Assembly: GCF_018320785.1 (NCBI RefSeq)
Contig: NC_054875.1
Location: forward strand, 17,548,632 to 17,612,631
Source: Cheilinus undulatus
Taxonomy: Eukaryota > Chordata > Actinopteri > Labriformes > Labridae
DNA length: 64,000 nt
Direction of reading: 5' to 3'
Shown here: piece after piece, positions 51,001 to 58,978 of the stretch
How the letters are laid out: the number at the start of each line of letters is the position of its first letter
Numbering within the stretch: the stretch's first letter is position 1
Notes under the pieces: model-generated
Databases searched by the model: none
What the model saw: only the letters and a program-made list of their open reading frames with translations
Told to the model about the DNA's origin: nothing
Program-made: the position numbers and the translations under genes

Positions 51001-54000
51001 GAAGCCATTTGAGAGTTACGGCCACTTCCTGTCAAATGGCAAAGGATCAAAATGGCCGCCATGGCCACTAGGTTATCCAGGAATGAAACATGTCAATGTT
51101 GGGAAAGATATTGAGGAATTCAGGTCAAAATCAGAGCATTATAGGTTAAAAACGGGAAGAATAACACAGAAATTACCCATTTTACTGTCCAATGGCGAAG
51201 GATCAAAATGGCTGACATGACCACTGGGGTGTCTGTTAATGAAACATGTCAATGTAGGGACAGATACTGAGGACTTCATGTGAAAATAAGGGCATTATAC
51301 GGTCAGCACACTAAGAAAAATGCAGAAATGAGCCATTTGCATCACTTCCTGTTGGCAGAGGAGGGCGCCTTGATAAGGCGTTTTCATGTGGGCATGTTCA
51401 GTGTGATCCTGATGTGTTGCCATAACACACTGGAGACCATAGAATGATCTCCACCAAAGTTACATCAGTTTTCAGTGTCCAATTGTCCAAAAAATTGACT
51501 TCATTTGAAATTAGGGGAGAGCCTGTGGAGTTCCTGTTGGGATTTTGGCATGGTGCAAGAGGCTTTTTTTGTAGGTGGGGTCATGGTGCATGGTTTCCCC
51601 GAAGATCATCTGCCTAAGTTGTATGGTGTTCGGGGGCTGAATTTTTAAAGTGAGAAAAGTGGAAAAAGGGTCCAAATCAATGTTGTGATGTCAGAAGGGG
51701 GCAGACTTATTGATTTCTGATGTTCGTGCGTGATTTGATAGAGGACCTATGGGTGATCATCTCAGAGAAGTTTGGTGATGATTGGTGTAAGGACTGAAAA
51801 GTTATGGACAATAATTGTTGATTTTACACCATTTTTTGGAGAAAAATGGTGAAAAAAGTGCTCGTCAAAGTTTGGCGCCTTATTATGGCCCCGCCCCCTG
51901 GTGAAAACTCATGCCTTTGATAACTTTTGATGTCCATCTTGTCTAGTTTCATTAGAAACCACTCTGGAGTCAATCGGTCAAGGCCCCTAGGAGGAGTTCG
52001 TTCAAATGCGAGTACTGTATATTTGCCAAAAATAGCCAAAATTGGGCACAAATTGGCTGTGTCGTCATTTCCTGTGCATTTTAGAGGATGGCCCCAAGAG
52101 GATTTTTTGTTCGTCTAGTCATGATACATATGTGTAGCGATTTTCATGCATGGGGGACAAAGTTGTGGGAGGGGCTCCTGATTTGTTGGTTTTGGGGCCC
52201 CTGTGGGGCCACTCTTTGAGGTCTGGGACCACCAGAATATGAAATTTTTAATTTTTTCTGATGACAAAACAAGCCGAGAAGGTGCGGAAAAATAATAATA
52301 AATAAATAATAATAATCCTTACAGTTTCAAGAGGGTCCTCGCACCGGACGGTACTCGGGCCCTAATAAACAGACAAGGTCATCACATATCTGACAGAATG
52401 TTTTGTCAGCACATAATATTGAGTTTAAACTACATATAAAATAAACACAGATCAAAATGTATAGTAAGGTTACAACAAGGTGCGCAGGTCAGTATTTCCT
52501 TAGTCTCCTTTTACAAATCAAATAATGTCTCTTGAACTCAAAAGTCTCCTGAGTGTTATTCCAGAACAGATTTGACAAAGGATTAAGACATCACTTAAGG
52601 TTACAATATGATTTCCAGTTTTTCCAGTATTTTTCCCCTTTTTGGTAGCATACCACAGAGACAATGTCAGTTTTTCCATTTTATAAATGTCCTGAATTAT
52701 TTCCTTCCATACAGTGATCGTTGGAGGTTCCTTATTGAACCATTTCCTGGTAATTGCCCTTCTACTACCAGCAAGTAGTATTTGCAATAAGTACATGTCC
52801 TGTTTCTTAAGTCCAATTGGCACATTTCCCAAATATACAGCACTGAAAGAAAAATTAAGCTCAGAACTGATTATAGACCTTATGGCAGTCATAATATCAT
52901 CCAGTAAGAAGAAATAACAGGACAATCCCAAAATATATGACAATGACCTGCAGACATGTTTCCACACATTCTCCATCATTGACCATACTCTGAGTTGTTT
53001 TTTTTTTTTGTATTTGTTTGATTTTAGGGGTGAGAAAATACCTTAAAATGTTTTTCCAGGTGTATTCTCTCCACAAGGGGGAGCTTGACGTGGTCGACTG
53101 CATTTTACATACGTTTAGCCATTCCTCTACAGTCACTTTTATATTAGCATCCTTCTCCCACCTAGCTTTAACATACAGTGTGGAAAGACCCTTATCCAGC
53201 TGTGGAGAAGAGTAAATTCTGGAGATCATTTTTTTGTTAGTCTTACCGTCAATTATGTCAACAAAAATCTTTATCAGACACACCTCCTCCTCCTCAGTAT
53301 TTTTGATATGTTTTTCAAAGTAAGTTCTTAATTGTAGATACCTGGAGAAATCCTGCCTCTCTGAATCATAGGTTCTTGTCAGTTGTTGAAAGGTCTTCAG
53401 ACCTTTATTATTTGATACAGAAAAATAGGATGTGATCCCCTTATTGATCCATTGTTTAAATCTGCTGTCTAGTTTGGCTGGTGTGAAGTCAGAGTTAGAG
53501 TACATTTTTTTAAGCCAGATGTTTAAAGGTACAACACTCCATTTAGAAAGCTTATGTAAGTATTTCTTTTTGAGAGTTTTGTCTTTCAGAATAGATTGAA
53601 GTGGGATATCTACTTGAGTTGGCTCTAAGTTCTTCCATTTCGCATCAAAGCTAGGGTCACACCAGCAAACCAGAGTGCGTAGTTGTGCTGCTCTATAATA
53701 GTTTTCAATGCATGGCAGAGCCATTCCACCTTGATACTTTGGTAGTTGTAGAGTCTGAAGCCGAATTCTTGGTCTTTTCCTTTTCCCAGATAAAATCTGA
53801 GATCAATCTGTTCCATTCTGTAAACTGTTTGGCAGGTATCTCACAGGCAGAGACTGAAAGAGGAAAGGCAGTCTGGGTAGTATATTCATCTTTATGATAT
53901 CTATTCGATTATAAATATTCATTGGCAGTAGTGACCAACAGTTTAGATCTTTAATTTCAGTTGTTATGTTAGAAACGACGGTGGTGGACGGCTCCTCTCT

Positions 54001-57000
54001 CTTCACTGCAGGACAGAAAGATATAGAAGATCTTTCATACCATCAGCAATAAGACTATATAATTCTACCATAAACAGATGAGACTCCAGACAAATGAATT
54101 TCCCTTTGAGGATAAATAAAGTATTGTAATTATTGTATTGTATATTAGAGTAGTTATGGTCAAAGATCCTTGACAAGTCCTTAGGTAGATTTACATCTAA
54201 ATATTTAATAACAGTGTCTTTCCGTTTAAATTTAGTCAGTTTACATATGTTTTCTGGTGGCAGATAATTAAAGGTAAGAGTTTAAGTTTTATGAAGATTT
54301 AACTTGTAACCAGAGTATGAGCCAAATGTTTTTAGCAGGGATAGTAACTTGGGTAGACAAGTGTTGGGGTTAGTTAGTGTTAATAAGATATAGGCATAGG
54401 CACATATCTTATACTCTACATCTCCAATTAGAACACCTGTTATGTCTATGTCTTCTCTGATAGCCTGTGCCAATGGCTCTAAAAATAAAGCAAACAGTGT
54501 GGGACTAAGGGGACATCCTTGTCGACACCCTCTTTGGAGAAAGACCATTTTTGACAGATTACCATTTATCTTGATTCTAACGGTTGGAGAACTATATAGG
54601 GCCCTCAGACAATTCACTAATTGATTATTAAAGCTGAGTCTCTCGAGAATGACATAAAGATATTCCCATCGAACTGAATTGAAAGCCTTTTTGGCATCGA
54701 GACTTACAACAACGGATTCATTCTCATTATTAGCCATGTGATCAATGATGTGGAGAGCACGCCTCACATTGTCCTGGGTTTGTCTATTCTTCACAAAGCC
54801 TGTCTGATCTGTGTCTATTAGGTCAGGGATGATATTTTCCATTCTTTAAATTAATATTGTTGTAAATAATCTATAATCTATGTTCAAAACAGATATGGGT
54901 CTATAAGAATCGCATTCTGTTTTATCTTTACCTGGCTTGGGGATTACAGAAATAATAGCTTGTTTCCAGGACAATGGGGTCTCTCCAACCTTTAGAATAT
55001 AGTTAAAACAATCTTTAAGTGTTGGTACTAAAATATGTCTGAAGGATTTATACCATTCTGATGGGTAACCATCTGCACCTGACATTTTGTTTGTTTTTAA
55101 TCTGGATATTGCATTGTTAATTTCATTTTTTGTTATTTCCTCGGTTAACATTTTGTTTTGCTCAGTTCCGATTGATGGCAGATCTAAAGATGTTATGAAG
55201 TTATGGACCTGTGTTAGTTCAACTGCCTGTGGTTGAGCACACAGCCTTGTATAGTATTTTTCAAAGGCGTTTTGTATGTCATCCATTTCCTGACATAATT
55301 TATTAGGGTCCGGGTCTTTCACTTTAACTATCAGTCTTTCAGCCTGTTCTTTTCAGATTCTCCATGCCAGCAATTTTTTTAGATTTAGGACAATTTTCAT
55401 AATATCTCTGCTTAATAAATTTAGCTTTCTTCTCAATCTCTTTTTCATAAATACTGTTCAATATTTGTTTTGTTTCTTGTATTTGGTTTAAGGTGTTAGG
55501 GTCATTTAGTTCCATATATTTTCACTCTCCAGATATCTAAGCCTTTCAGTCAAATCCCTAATTTCTTTCTCTCTCCTTTTTCCTTCGAGCTGACCACATA
55601 ATAAGTTTGCCTCTGATGACCACCTTTGCAGCGTCCCACAGAGTACTGAGGGGGGCTGCACTGTTATCAATTTTAATCATGTACTCCTTCCATTCATTTT
55701 TTATAAGACTTTGAAGTTTTGTGTTGTTAAGAAGGCCTGTATTGAGTCTCCATAAGGTCTCTTTTGGTTTATAATTTAATTTCAATGTCAGACACACCTG
55801 CATGGTCAGAGATATCTTTTACACCAATGTCACATTTTAAGATTTTACATCTGTCTGTACTAAATGTTAAAAAAATAATCAATTCTCGAATATACACTAT
55901 CTGGGGAGGAGAAAAAGGATGTGGGTTTAAGTCTCTCCATATATCAAACATGCCTATTTCTTTTAACTTTTTTTTTTTTTAACAAATAGTGCTTCTGGCT
56001 GCATCTTTTTGGTTCTATTCTGGAGTCTAAGGAAGGATTCAAACAAACATTCCAAACTCCTCCACATATTAGTACACCTGATGCCTACTTGGATATCAAA
56101 TTAAAAATCCTCTTTATCAGTTGCTTATCATAGCCAGGAGGTCTATAAACATTCATGAGAATGAGAGGTGTTTTTCAATCCCAATTTTTCAAACTTTTTA
56201 AGTTCAACATTTGAGAGGTGTGTTTCTTGTAAAAAAAATTACATCCTGTCTTTCTCGCTTCATTTTAGCTATAACCTTGCTTCTTTTTACAGGATTATGT
56301 AACCTATTCACATTAAGGCTGATTATTTTATGTTCTTTGTGCTGCATTACAGTCAAAAATTATATTATAACTTCACCCAAACATCTGTACTTTTCATGAT
56401 GACCTGAACCAGCAAACATTTGCTTATGAACTGGTATGAACTTAAAAAAAAAAACATCGCACATAACAAAACCGTCTTCCATCTGTGAAGTGTCATCTCA
56501 ACTTCTGTTTTAGTAGGGGAAGCCTTAGAAACTAAAAGGGCCCCTCCAAGTGCATGCTGCAATTCCGATAGATTACAATCAGAGCAGTGCACATATAAAA
56601 GAAAATCAAAGATAGATCCCAAACTGGTCACTTTAAATGATACATTATGAGGATAGGAATTCTTGCTTAATCTCTTAATATGTGCCACATTTCTTACCAG
56701 GGTATCTGAACATTATCTCAGTCAGTTTTTTGTATTGTTATCGTTGTGCCGAAACTCCTTCAGCCTTTCCTTGATGTTTTTCATCCGTGCGTCCCGGTGA
56801 CGACGTGATGTTGCACCTGCTTTCCCACTGCAGCTGTCTCTGTCTCACCACGGGTGTGTCCTTCGTGGGGGGACATTCTCCGCTGTTGTTTTGAAGCAGT
56901 CCTTTTTTCACTAAGTCATCCGTTGCCTCTAAAGCGCTGTTGTAGATAACTGGCCCGGTGTCGAAGAACACTCTGAGTTTCGCTGGGTGTAGAGTCTGGA

Positions 57001-58307
57001 AACGAAGCGCCTTTTCTTTAATGTCTTTCTAATGCTGAAGTATGCCTTTCTTTTCATTATTTCAGTGGGAAAGTCTTGCTCAAAAAAACACTTGTTTGCC
57101 GACATAAAAGATCTATCTTTTCTTCCAAGCACTACGTAGTATCAGCTCTTTCGTTTTGTACTCCAGAAAGTAAACAACCACCAACCTTGGGTTGGAGCCC
57201 TGCGGGGGCTTGGCTCCAAGGGACCTGTGGCAGCACTGTATGCCGAGAGGGGCATCTGGAAGGTGTAGCTCAGAGATTATAAACTTCGTAATAAAGTCCT
57301 GAATATTGTCACCTTCAGCTCCTTTGGGGATTCCATGAATGCTTATGTTATTCCTGCGCAAACACGCCTCCAGGTCTGTCAGTTTAGCTTGCAAGTCTTC
57401 ATGAAGTTCCAAGGTGTGGTTGAGTACCTTTCATGTTAGCACTCCACTCCTCCACATCTATTATCCTCAGCTCCGCCTGTTCAACTTGTTTCGTTATTTC
57501 TTTAAAGTCGTCAACAATGACATTTAGCTTGTGGTTAGTTTCTCCTCTAAACTCGACTAATTCATGCTTCAATTGTCCGATAGCTTCAGTGAGATCTTTT
57601 TATGTCCACTCGAACCGCCTGCATTTTGGCAATGATGTTAGCTTGAATAGCTTCCATGTCCTTGTGTGCAGCTTGGTTGTTAGCACCACTGCTAGCTTCC
57701 TCACTCTCACTTGGTAAATGATCACTCTACTCCATGTTTTTCTGCGATTTCTAGTTTTACGTTTCTTCTCCCCCGTCATACTACATTAAACAACAGTTTT
57801 GTCAAAGAATTAAACATTTGTTAGGGGGGAAACAGACCACTTCAGAGCGTGAAAATTATGCTGCCGCCTGCTTTAGTGTCATACCGGAAGTCTTCCAAAG
57901 CTTGGGATATTTTTTTATAACCTAACCCTGCTTTAAACTTCTCCACAACTTTATCCCTAACCCGTCTGGTGCGTTCCTTGGTCTTCATGATGCTGTTTGT
58001 TCACTGATGTTCTCTAACATACGTCTTAGGACTGGATTTTATTCATGGGTATCAGACTCCAGGGGGCTGAATACTTTTGCACACCACACTTTTCAGATTT
58101 TCATTAGTAAAAAATCTGAAAGCCATGTATAATTTCCCTTCCACTTCACAATTATGTGTGACTTCGTGTTCATCTATCATGCAAAATCCCAGTAAAATAC
58201 ATTTACATTTGTGGTTGTAACATGAAGCCACTGTACCTGTTTGCTTAGTTACATCCAGGTGGTGACTTTTTGACAGGCAGTGATTTTTTTGCCTGTGTAC
58301 TATGAAT

Positions 58308-58374
<67 letters not shown>

Positions 58375-58761
58375 TATATATTTTTTTTGTTTTTTGTTTT
58401 TTTACCTTGCCAAGCACGTGGCAAAAGCGGATTCTGGCACATGTGGCCCCCACACAGGAAGCAGCCCATTGCACTTGGTGTTGGCATTCTGGAGAGCAGC
58501 ACTCTCCCACTCCTCTCGCCCACGAGCCAGCCTGTCCCCGGTTAAGAAATAAATTACATGATTAGAATAAATTTAAAATATGATACTTTAGTAGGTAGAT
58601 GAAAGAGTAAAGTGGTACCTGACAGCTGCCAGATGGCAGTCATAGTGGACAATGTTAAAGTGCGACACAGTGCTGTAGCCCTGCTGTTTGCGAGGCTTGT
58701 TTTCAAATTCCTCCAAGGCCACACGCTTCGTGAAAGTGTAAATACCCAGAACTTTGGTTGG
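23943..58761 (-). CDS. ubr4: E3 ubiquitin ligase Ubr4, last seven exons
   Basis: Spliced from 58761-58619, 58531-58406, 44944-44750, 44576-44352, 43987-43897, 24383-24221 and 24007-23943: 1008 nt, 335 codons plus TGA. All junctions are GT-AG and all phases agree. The product closely matches the C-terminus of vertebrate UBR4 (about 5,180 residues), from [16 protein letters not shown] through [20 protein letters not shown] to a DLLNSLP end (human DLLNSVP). UBR4 is a giant N-recognin that ubiquitinates N-degron and misfolded substrates in the cytosol and also binds calmodulin. Reported structures place an E2-binding hemi-RING module in its C-terminal region; I cannot confirm which exon carries it here. 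No stops or frameshifts are seen, so the gene looks functional. Upstream exons lie beyond the window or were not recognised past 58761. Confidence 0.95.
24221..24383 (-). CDS. ubr4: ubr4 penultimate exon
   Basis: Encodes [28 protein letters not shown] and [11 protein letters not shown]. The donor is G|GTCAGT and the acceptor TGTACAG. The exon starts at a codon boundary. Confidence 0.95.
24493..25142. mobile_element. hAT-type MITE in ubr4 intron
   Basis: Ends CAGGGCTATTCAATTA and TAGGTCTATTCAATTA (complement), 14 of 16 matching. Flanks are CTCTAAGG (24485-24492) and CACTAAGG (25143-25150), 7 of 8 matching. GGGCC and CTGGGCC words lie near both ends. Non-coding. Confidence 0.8.
25143..25512. 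other. Unassigned intronic sequence
   Basis: Part of the 19.5 kb ubr4 intron. No repeat boundary or coding signal recognised. Confidence 0.4.
25513..26250. repeat. Modular dispersed repeat, copy A
   Basis: Shares its start (GGCTGACCGCGGAGGTCAGC, an imperfect palindrome) and its interior with 59072-60255. Signature module: AGAGCAACACTGAAAGCTTT near 25825, followed by GACAGAAAAGATGTTT. A diverged module (AGAGCCACACCAAAAGCTT) lies near 26015. Minus-strand frames of both copies share short peptides such as [10 protein letters not shown], so part may descend from a coding region. Family not recognised. Confidence 0.6.
26251..27643. other. Intronic sequence with A-rich tract
   Basis: Holds an A-rich tract (about 26486-26528) and, at about 27110-27205, a repeat end also found at 62881-62935 (TTGCCAAAATGTTGAAGTAT). 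The rest is unassigned. Confidence 0.4.
28155..28930 (+). pseudogene. L1-type ORF1 protein, frameshifted
   Basis: The first part (28155-28382) is a coiled coil ([20 protein letters not shown]). After a frameshift the RRM-like core reads [11 protein letters not shown], then [11 protein letters not shown] and [14 protein letters not shown]. The C-terminal domain ends in [11 protein letters not shown] and stops at 28930. This is the nucleic-acid chaperone of an L1 family. It contains a TAG within the second part (after QSMT) as well as the frameshift. Confidence 0.8.
29281..30414. mobile_element. MITE with GTTTCCA/TGGAAA inverted ends
   Basis: The left end GCCGTGTTTCCATCAGGGGG, followed by a GGTCCGGTTT word, mirrors the right end (complement GGTCATTTCCAGCGAGCGG, then GTCCGGCTCAGTTTGG). 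Direct repeats of TTTCCA and GGTACG lie inside each end. No clear target duplication is seen. Inserted in L1 copy 1. Confidence 0.5.
30713..30865 (+). mobile_element. 5'-truncated LINE 3' end, copy 1
   Basis: About 150 bp: the ORF2 C-terminus ([12 protein letters not shown]), then GAATTTCCCTTCAGGGATAA, ATAAAGT and a (TTGTA)n tail. A near-identical insertion lies at 54010-54150 with peptide [12 protein letters not shown]. Confidence 0.75.
31700..33262 (+). mobile_element. hAT element keeping a BED zinc-finger exon
   Basis: Ends TAGGGATGCACGATATT at both sides in complement. The exact 8-bp target duplication GTCATTTT lies at 31692-31699 and 33263-33270. The plus-strand frame from ATG 31809 encodes a BED-finger start ([30 protein letters not shown]), interrupted by TAA right after the CxxC pair. 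The rest of the transposase, including the RNase-H-like core and the hAT dimerisation domain, is gone. Confidence 0.85.
31809..32087 (+). pseudogene. BED-type zinc-finger remnant of hAT transposase
   Basis: In one frame: [17 protein letters not shown], a TAA stop, then [22 protein letters not shown] fingers end in H-x(3-5)-H/C; here the last histidine of HLKNRHP is Gln (HLKNRQP), so zinc binding is lost as well. The frame ends at 32087. Confidence 0.75.
34375..35238. mobile_element. hAT-type MITE
   Basis: Ends CAGAGATGTCAAGTAAC and CAGAGGTGTCAAAAGTA (complement). Flanks GATAAAAC (34367-34374) and GATAAAAT (35239-35246), 7 of 8 matching. It contains the typical ACTTTTACTTGAGTAAA-type mirrored words near both ends and no coding sequence. 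Confidence 0.85.
36262..37958. mobile_element. hAT-type element, non-coding
   Basis: Ends TAGGGATGGGAACC and TAGAGGTGGGAATTG (complement). Exact 8-bp duplication ATGTTCAG at 36254-36261 and 37959-37966. No transposase domain recognised in 1.7 kb. Confidence 0.85.
38711..39839 (+). mobile_element. THAP-exon MITE with TA duplication
   Basis: Ends ATTGACCTATGGCTAAGTCC and ATTGACCTATGGCTTAGCC (complement), with CACTCGGACAA repeated inside both. Flanked by TA at 38709-38710 and 39840-39841. It keeps the first exon of a THAP-type protein (38879-39010). Probable deletion derivative of an ISL2EU-like element. Confidence 0.75.
38879..39010 (+). pseudogene. THAP-type zinc-finger first exon, degenerate
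   Basis: Forty-three codons: [29 protein letters not shown] and EKCLLWI, then TAA. It matches the N-terminus of THAP-like proteins carried by fish transposons, where the first zinc ligand is Cys (KWC); here it is Phe (KWF). Confidence 0.6.
40350..42100 (+). repeat. Tandem array with about 636-bp period
   Basis: The marker CCTTTGAGTTTGGTACAACA recurs near 40357, 40993 and 41633 (about 636 and 640 bp apart). A second marker, a GGGGGCGCCACTGAGCC variant, recurs near 40658, 41284 and 41760, the last interval shortened by deletion. Related single units lie at 33400-36200. Confidence 0.7.
42245..42370 (-). mobile_element. 5'-truncated LINE 3' end, minus strand
   Basis: On the minus strand it ends GCCCCTCGGGGACAATAAAG followed by an ACAAACAAAC-like tail, typical of short fish LINE insertions. 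Confidence 0.55.
43119..43546. mobile_element. Short MITE with exact 8-bp duplication
   Basis: Ends TAGTGTTAATTTT and CAGTGTTAATTTCG (complement), flanked by CTGCTTTG at 43111-43118 and 43547-43554. The interior is made of TTTTAGTTTTAGTC-type words. Confidence 0.85.
43547..43896. other. Unassigned intronic sequence near the ubr4 donor
   Basis: The beginning of the 19.5 kb ubr4 intron, transcribed right to left. No repeat family recognised. Confidence 0.4.
43897..43987 (-). CDS. ubr4: ubr4 exon, third from the end
   Basis: Encodes [20 protein letters not shown] and [10 protein letters not shown]. The donor is AGG|GTAAGT and the acceptor TTTTTAG. The intron that follows is 19,513 bp. Confidence 0.95.
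44352..44576 (-). CDS. ubr4: ubr4 exon, fourth from the end
   Basis: Encodes [18 protein letters not shown], then [19 protein letters not shown] and [19 protein letters not shown]. The donor is AACAA|GTATGA and the acceptor GATTCTGCAG. Confidence 0.95.
44750..44944 (-). CDS. ubr4: ubr4 exon, fifth from the end
   Basis: Encodes [20 protein letters not shown], the [10 protein letters not shown] loop and [15 protein letters not shown]. The donor is AC|GTATGT and the acceptor CTTTATAG, only 50 bp from a Tc1 terminus. Confidence 0.95.
45241..45737. other. Unassigned filler inside Tc1 shell A
   Basis: Replaces the central DDE region of shell A. Begins near TTACAGCCTGGTAAAAACAA; no coding frame or clear termini found. 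Confidence 0.35.
45738..45935 (-). mobile_element. tRNA-derived SINE, copy 2
   Basis: Minus-strand copy of the family at 3637-3815: tRNA-like head ending in GGTTTCAAATCC (B box), the GCATGTCTCTCCCCAC body, and an ACAAAAATAAATCTT tail with an A tract. Confidence 0.8.
46094..47421 (+). mobile_element. Tc1-like element B
   Basis: Ends CACCGCGTTGCAAATTATC and CACCGCATTCCAAATTATT (complement), flanked by TA (46092-46093, 47422-47423). A plus-strand transposase start remains at about 46319: [15 protein letters not shown], then stops and frameshifts. Split by the RecQ-derived repeat at 46555-47050. Inserted in the helix-turn-helix coding part of shell A. Confidence 0.85.
46555..47050 (+). mobile_element. 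RecQ-helicase-derived repeat, copy 2
   Basis: Same family as 16218-16660, beginning CTCGCAAAGCAGATGG. The encoded segment [20 protein letters not shown] shows the shared helicase-like N-terminus, and the GCACTGAGTTGTTTTCT stretch is shared. It lies within Tc1 element B. Confidence 0.55.
47929..48866. mobile_element. hAT-type MITE, family shared with 62936-63642
   Basis: Ends TAGGCGATATGGG and TAGAGGTGGGCGG (complement). Exact 8-bp duplication ATCTAGAG at 47921-47928 and 48867-48874. Internal words AGCCTGGATCTTTGACTCAC and AAGGCATTCACAATAAAA are shared with the second copy. Confidence 0.85.
49990..52366 (+). repeat. Tandem modules ending in GGGCCCTAA
   Basis: Four units of about 265-285 bp start near 50070, 50335, 50617 and 50902, each with GGGGGCGCT, GTAGAGAGGCAGAC and CACTTCCTGTC. 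The block closes at GGTCCTCGCACCGGACGGTA, CTCGGGCCCTAA, the same 3' terminus type as the 43.1 kb repeat. Left boundary uncertain. Confidence 0.65.
52495..55951 (-). pseudogene. L1-type ORF2 (endonuclease/RT), broken
   Basis: The endonuclease C-terminus (55951-55769) includes [15 protein letters not shown] and [10 protein letters not shown]. The pre-RT and fingers (55322-54846) include [19 protein letters not shown]. The RT palm (54842-54282) has [33 protein letters not shown] and [16 protein letters not shown] motifs. The C-terminal region lies at 53724-52518. The catalytic box normally reading YADDILL is YAYILL (near 54390), one codon short and lacking both aspartates. Several frameshifts and a LINE insertion also break it. 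Confidence 0.85.
54010..54150 (+). mobile_element. 5'-truncated LINE 3' end, copy 2
   Basis: ORF2 C-terminus [17 protein letters not shown] then TGA, GAATTTCCCTTTGAGGATAA, ATAAAGT and an ATTGTATTG tail. Sister of 30713-30865; inserted in the opposite orientation to the host L1. Confidence 0.75.
56738..57412 (-). pseudogene. L1-type ORF1 protein, fragmented
   Basis: Frames 57412-57113, 57132-56929 and 56971-56738 together trace an ORF1. They cover the end of a coiled coil ([16 protein letters not shown]), an RRM-like core starting [12 protein letters not shown] and a C-terminal domain with [10 protein letters not shown]. The sequence is clearly different from ORF1 of L1 copy 1, so the two insertions are separate subfamilies. 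Confidence 0.7.
58310..58366. repeat. (TA)n microsatellite in ubr4 intron
   Basis: About 28 TA units, ending roughly 40 nt inside the intron from the splice donor at 58404-58405, with T-rich sequence between. Confidence 0.9.
58406..58531 (-). CDS. ubr4: ubr4 exon, sixth from the end
   Basis: Encodes [20 protein letters not shown] then [20 protein letters not shown]. The donor is CAAG|GTAAAA. A (TA)n microsatellite starts about 40 nt into the following 13,461-bp intron. Confidence 0.95.
58619..58761 (-). CDS. ubr4: ubr4 exon, seventh from the end
   Basis: Encodes [35 protein letters not shown] and [11 protein letters not shown]. The acceptor is TCTCCTAG and the donor CAG|GTACCA. An 87-bp intron follows. 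Confidence 0.95.
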
Positions 58762-58978
58762 CTAGGAGAGAAAAAACATGACAGAAATGTTAATTCAATA
58801 CACCACAACTTTGTTCTTTAACAGAAAGACTGGGGGTACTCAAGGATTTAGAATGTTAGAAACGGCTTTACTTCGAATGCATTAATTAAAGTCATAGACA
58901 ATACAGGTGCTGGTGTCAAGATTATTAAAAAAAAAAAAAAATTCCTTAAACAACAAATAATGTGAATGTGAACAGCTA

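Larger units (their letters stand above)
49706..57915 (-). mobile_element. L1/Tx1-type LINE, copy 2, with 20-bp duplication
   Basis: The 20-bp direct repeat CAAAGCTTGGGATATTTTTT flanks the insertion at 49706-49725 and 57896-57915, inside the Tc1-C transposase helix-turn-helix. The element runs right to left: 5' end near 57895, ORF1 (57412 to 56738), ORF2 (55951 to about 52495), 3' UTR, and an A-rich tail with a (TA)n run next to the left duplication. The 3' region carries a further tandem array (49990-52366). Both ORFs are broken. Confidence 0.85.
47627..58233 (-). mobile_element. Tc1-like element C, split by hAT and L1
   Basis: Ends CAGTGGCTTGCAAAAG and CAGTGGCTTCATGTTACAAC (complement; the right repeat lacks about 40 bp), TA at 58234-58235. 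The minus-strand transposase begins [20 protein letters not shown] near 57988 and continues GYKKISQAL. There it is cut by the L1 and resumes at 49725 with NISWSTLFN. It then runs in decayed form to about 48870. Confidence 0.85.
44996..58282 (-). mobile_element. Tc1-like shell (A), outermost layer of nested intron
   Basis: Ends CACTGTCTGTCC and CACTGCCTGTCAAAAAGTCA (complement). The left flank is TA (44994-44995); the right flank has decayed. Its own sequence survives at about 44996-45240 (C-terminal transposase, [13 protein letters not shown] and a [11 protein letters not shown] end), 45940-46093 plus 47422-47626 (helix-turn-helix, [20 protein letters not shown] to [15 protein letters not shown]) and 58234-58282. 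All else is later insertion. It fills the ubr4 intron except for about 174 bp. Confidence 0.8.

Noticed and set aside
50291..51220. Several overlapping 60-85 codon frames
   Set aside because: They repeat with the 280-bp tandem units and differ in frame between units, so they are not conserved coding sequence.
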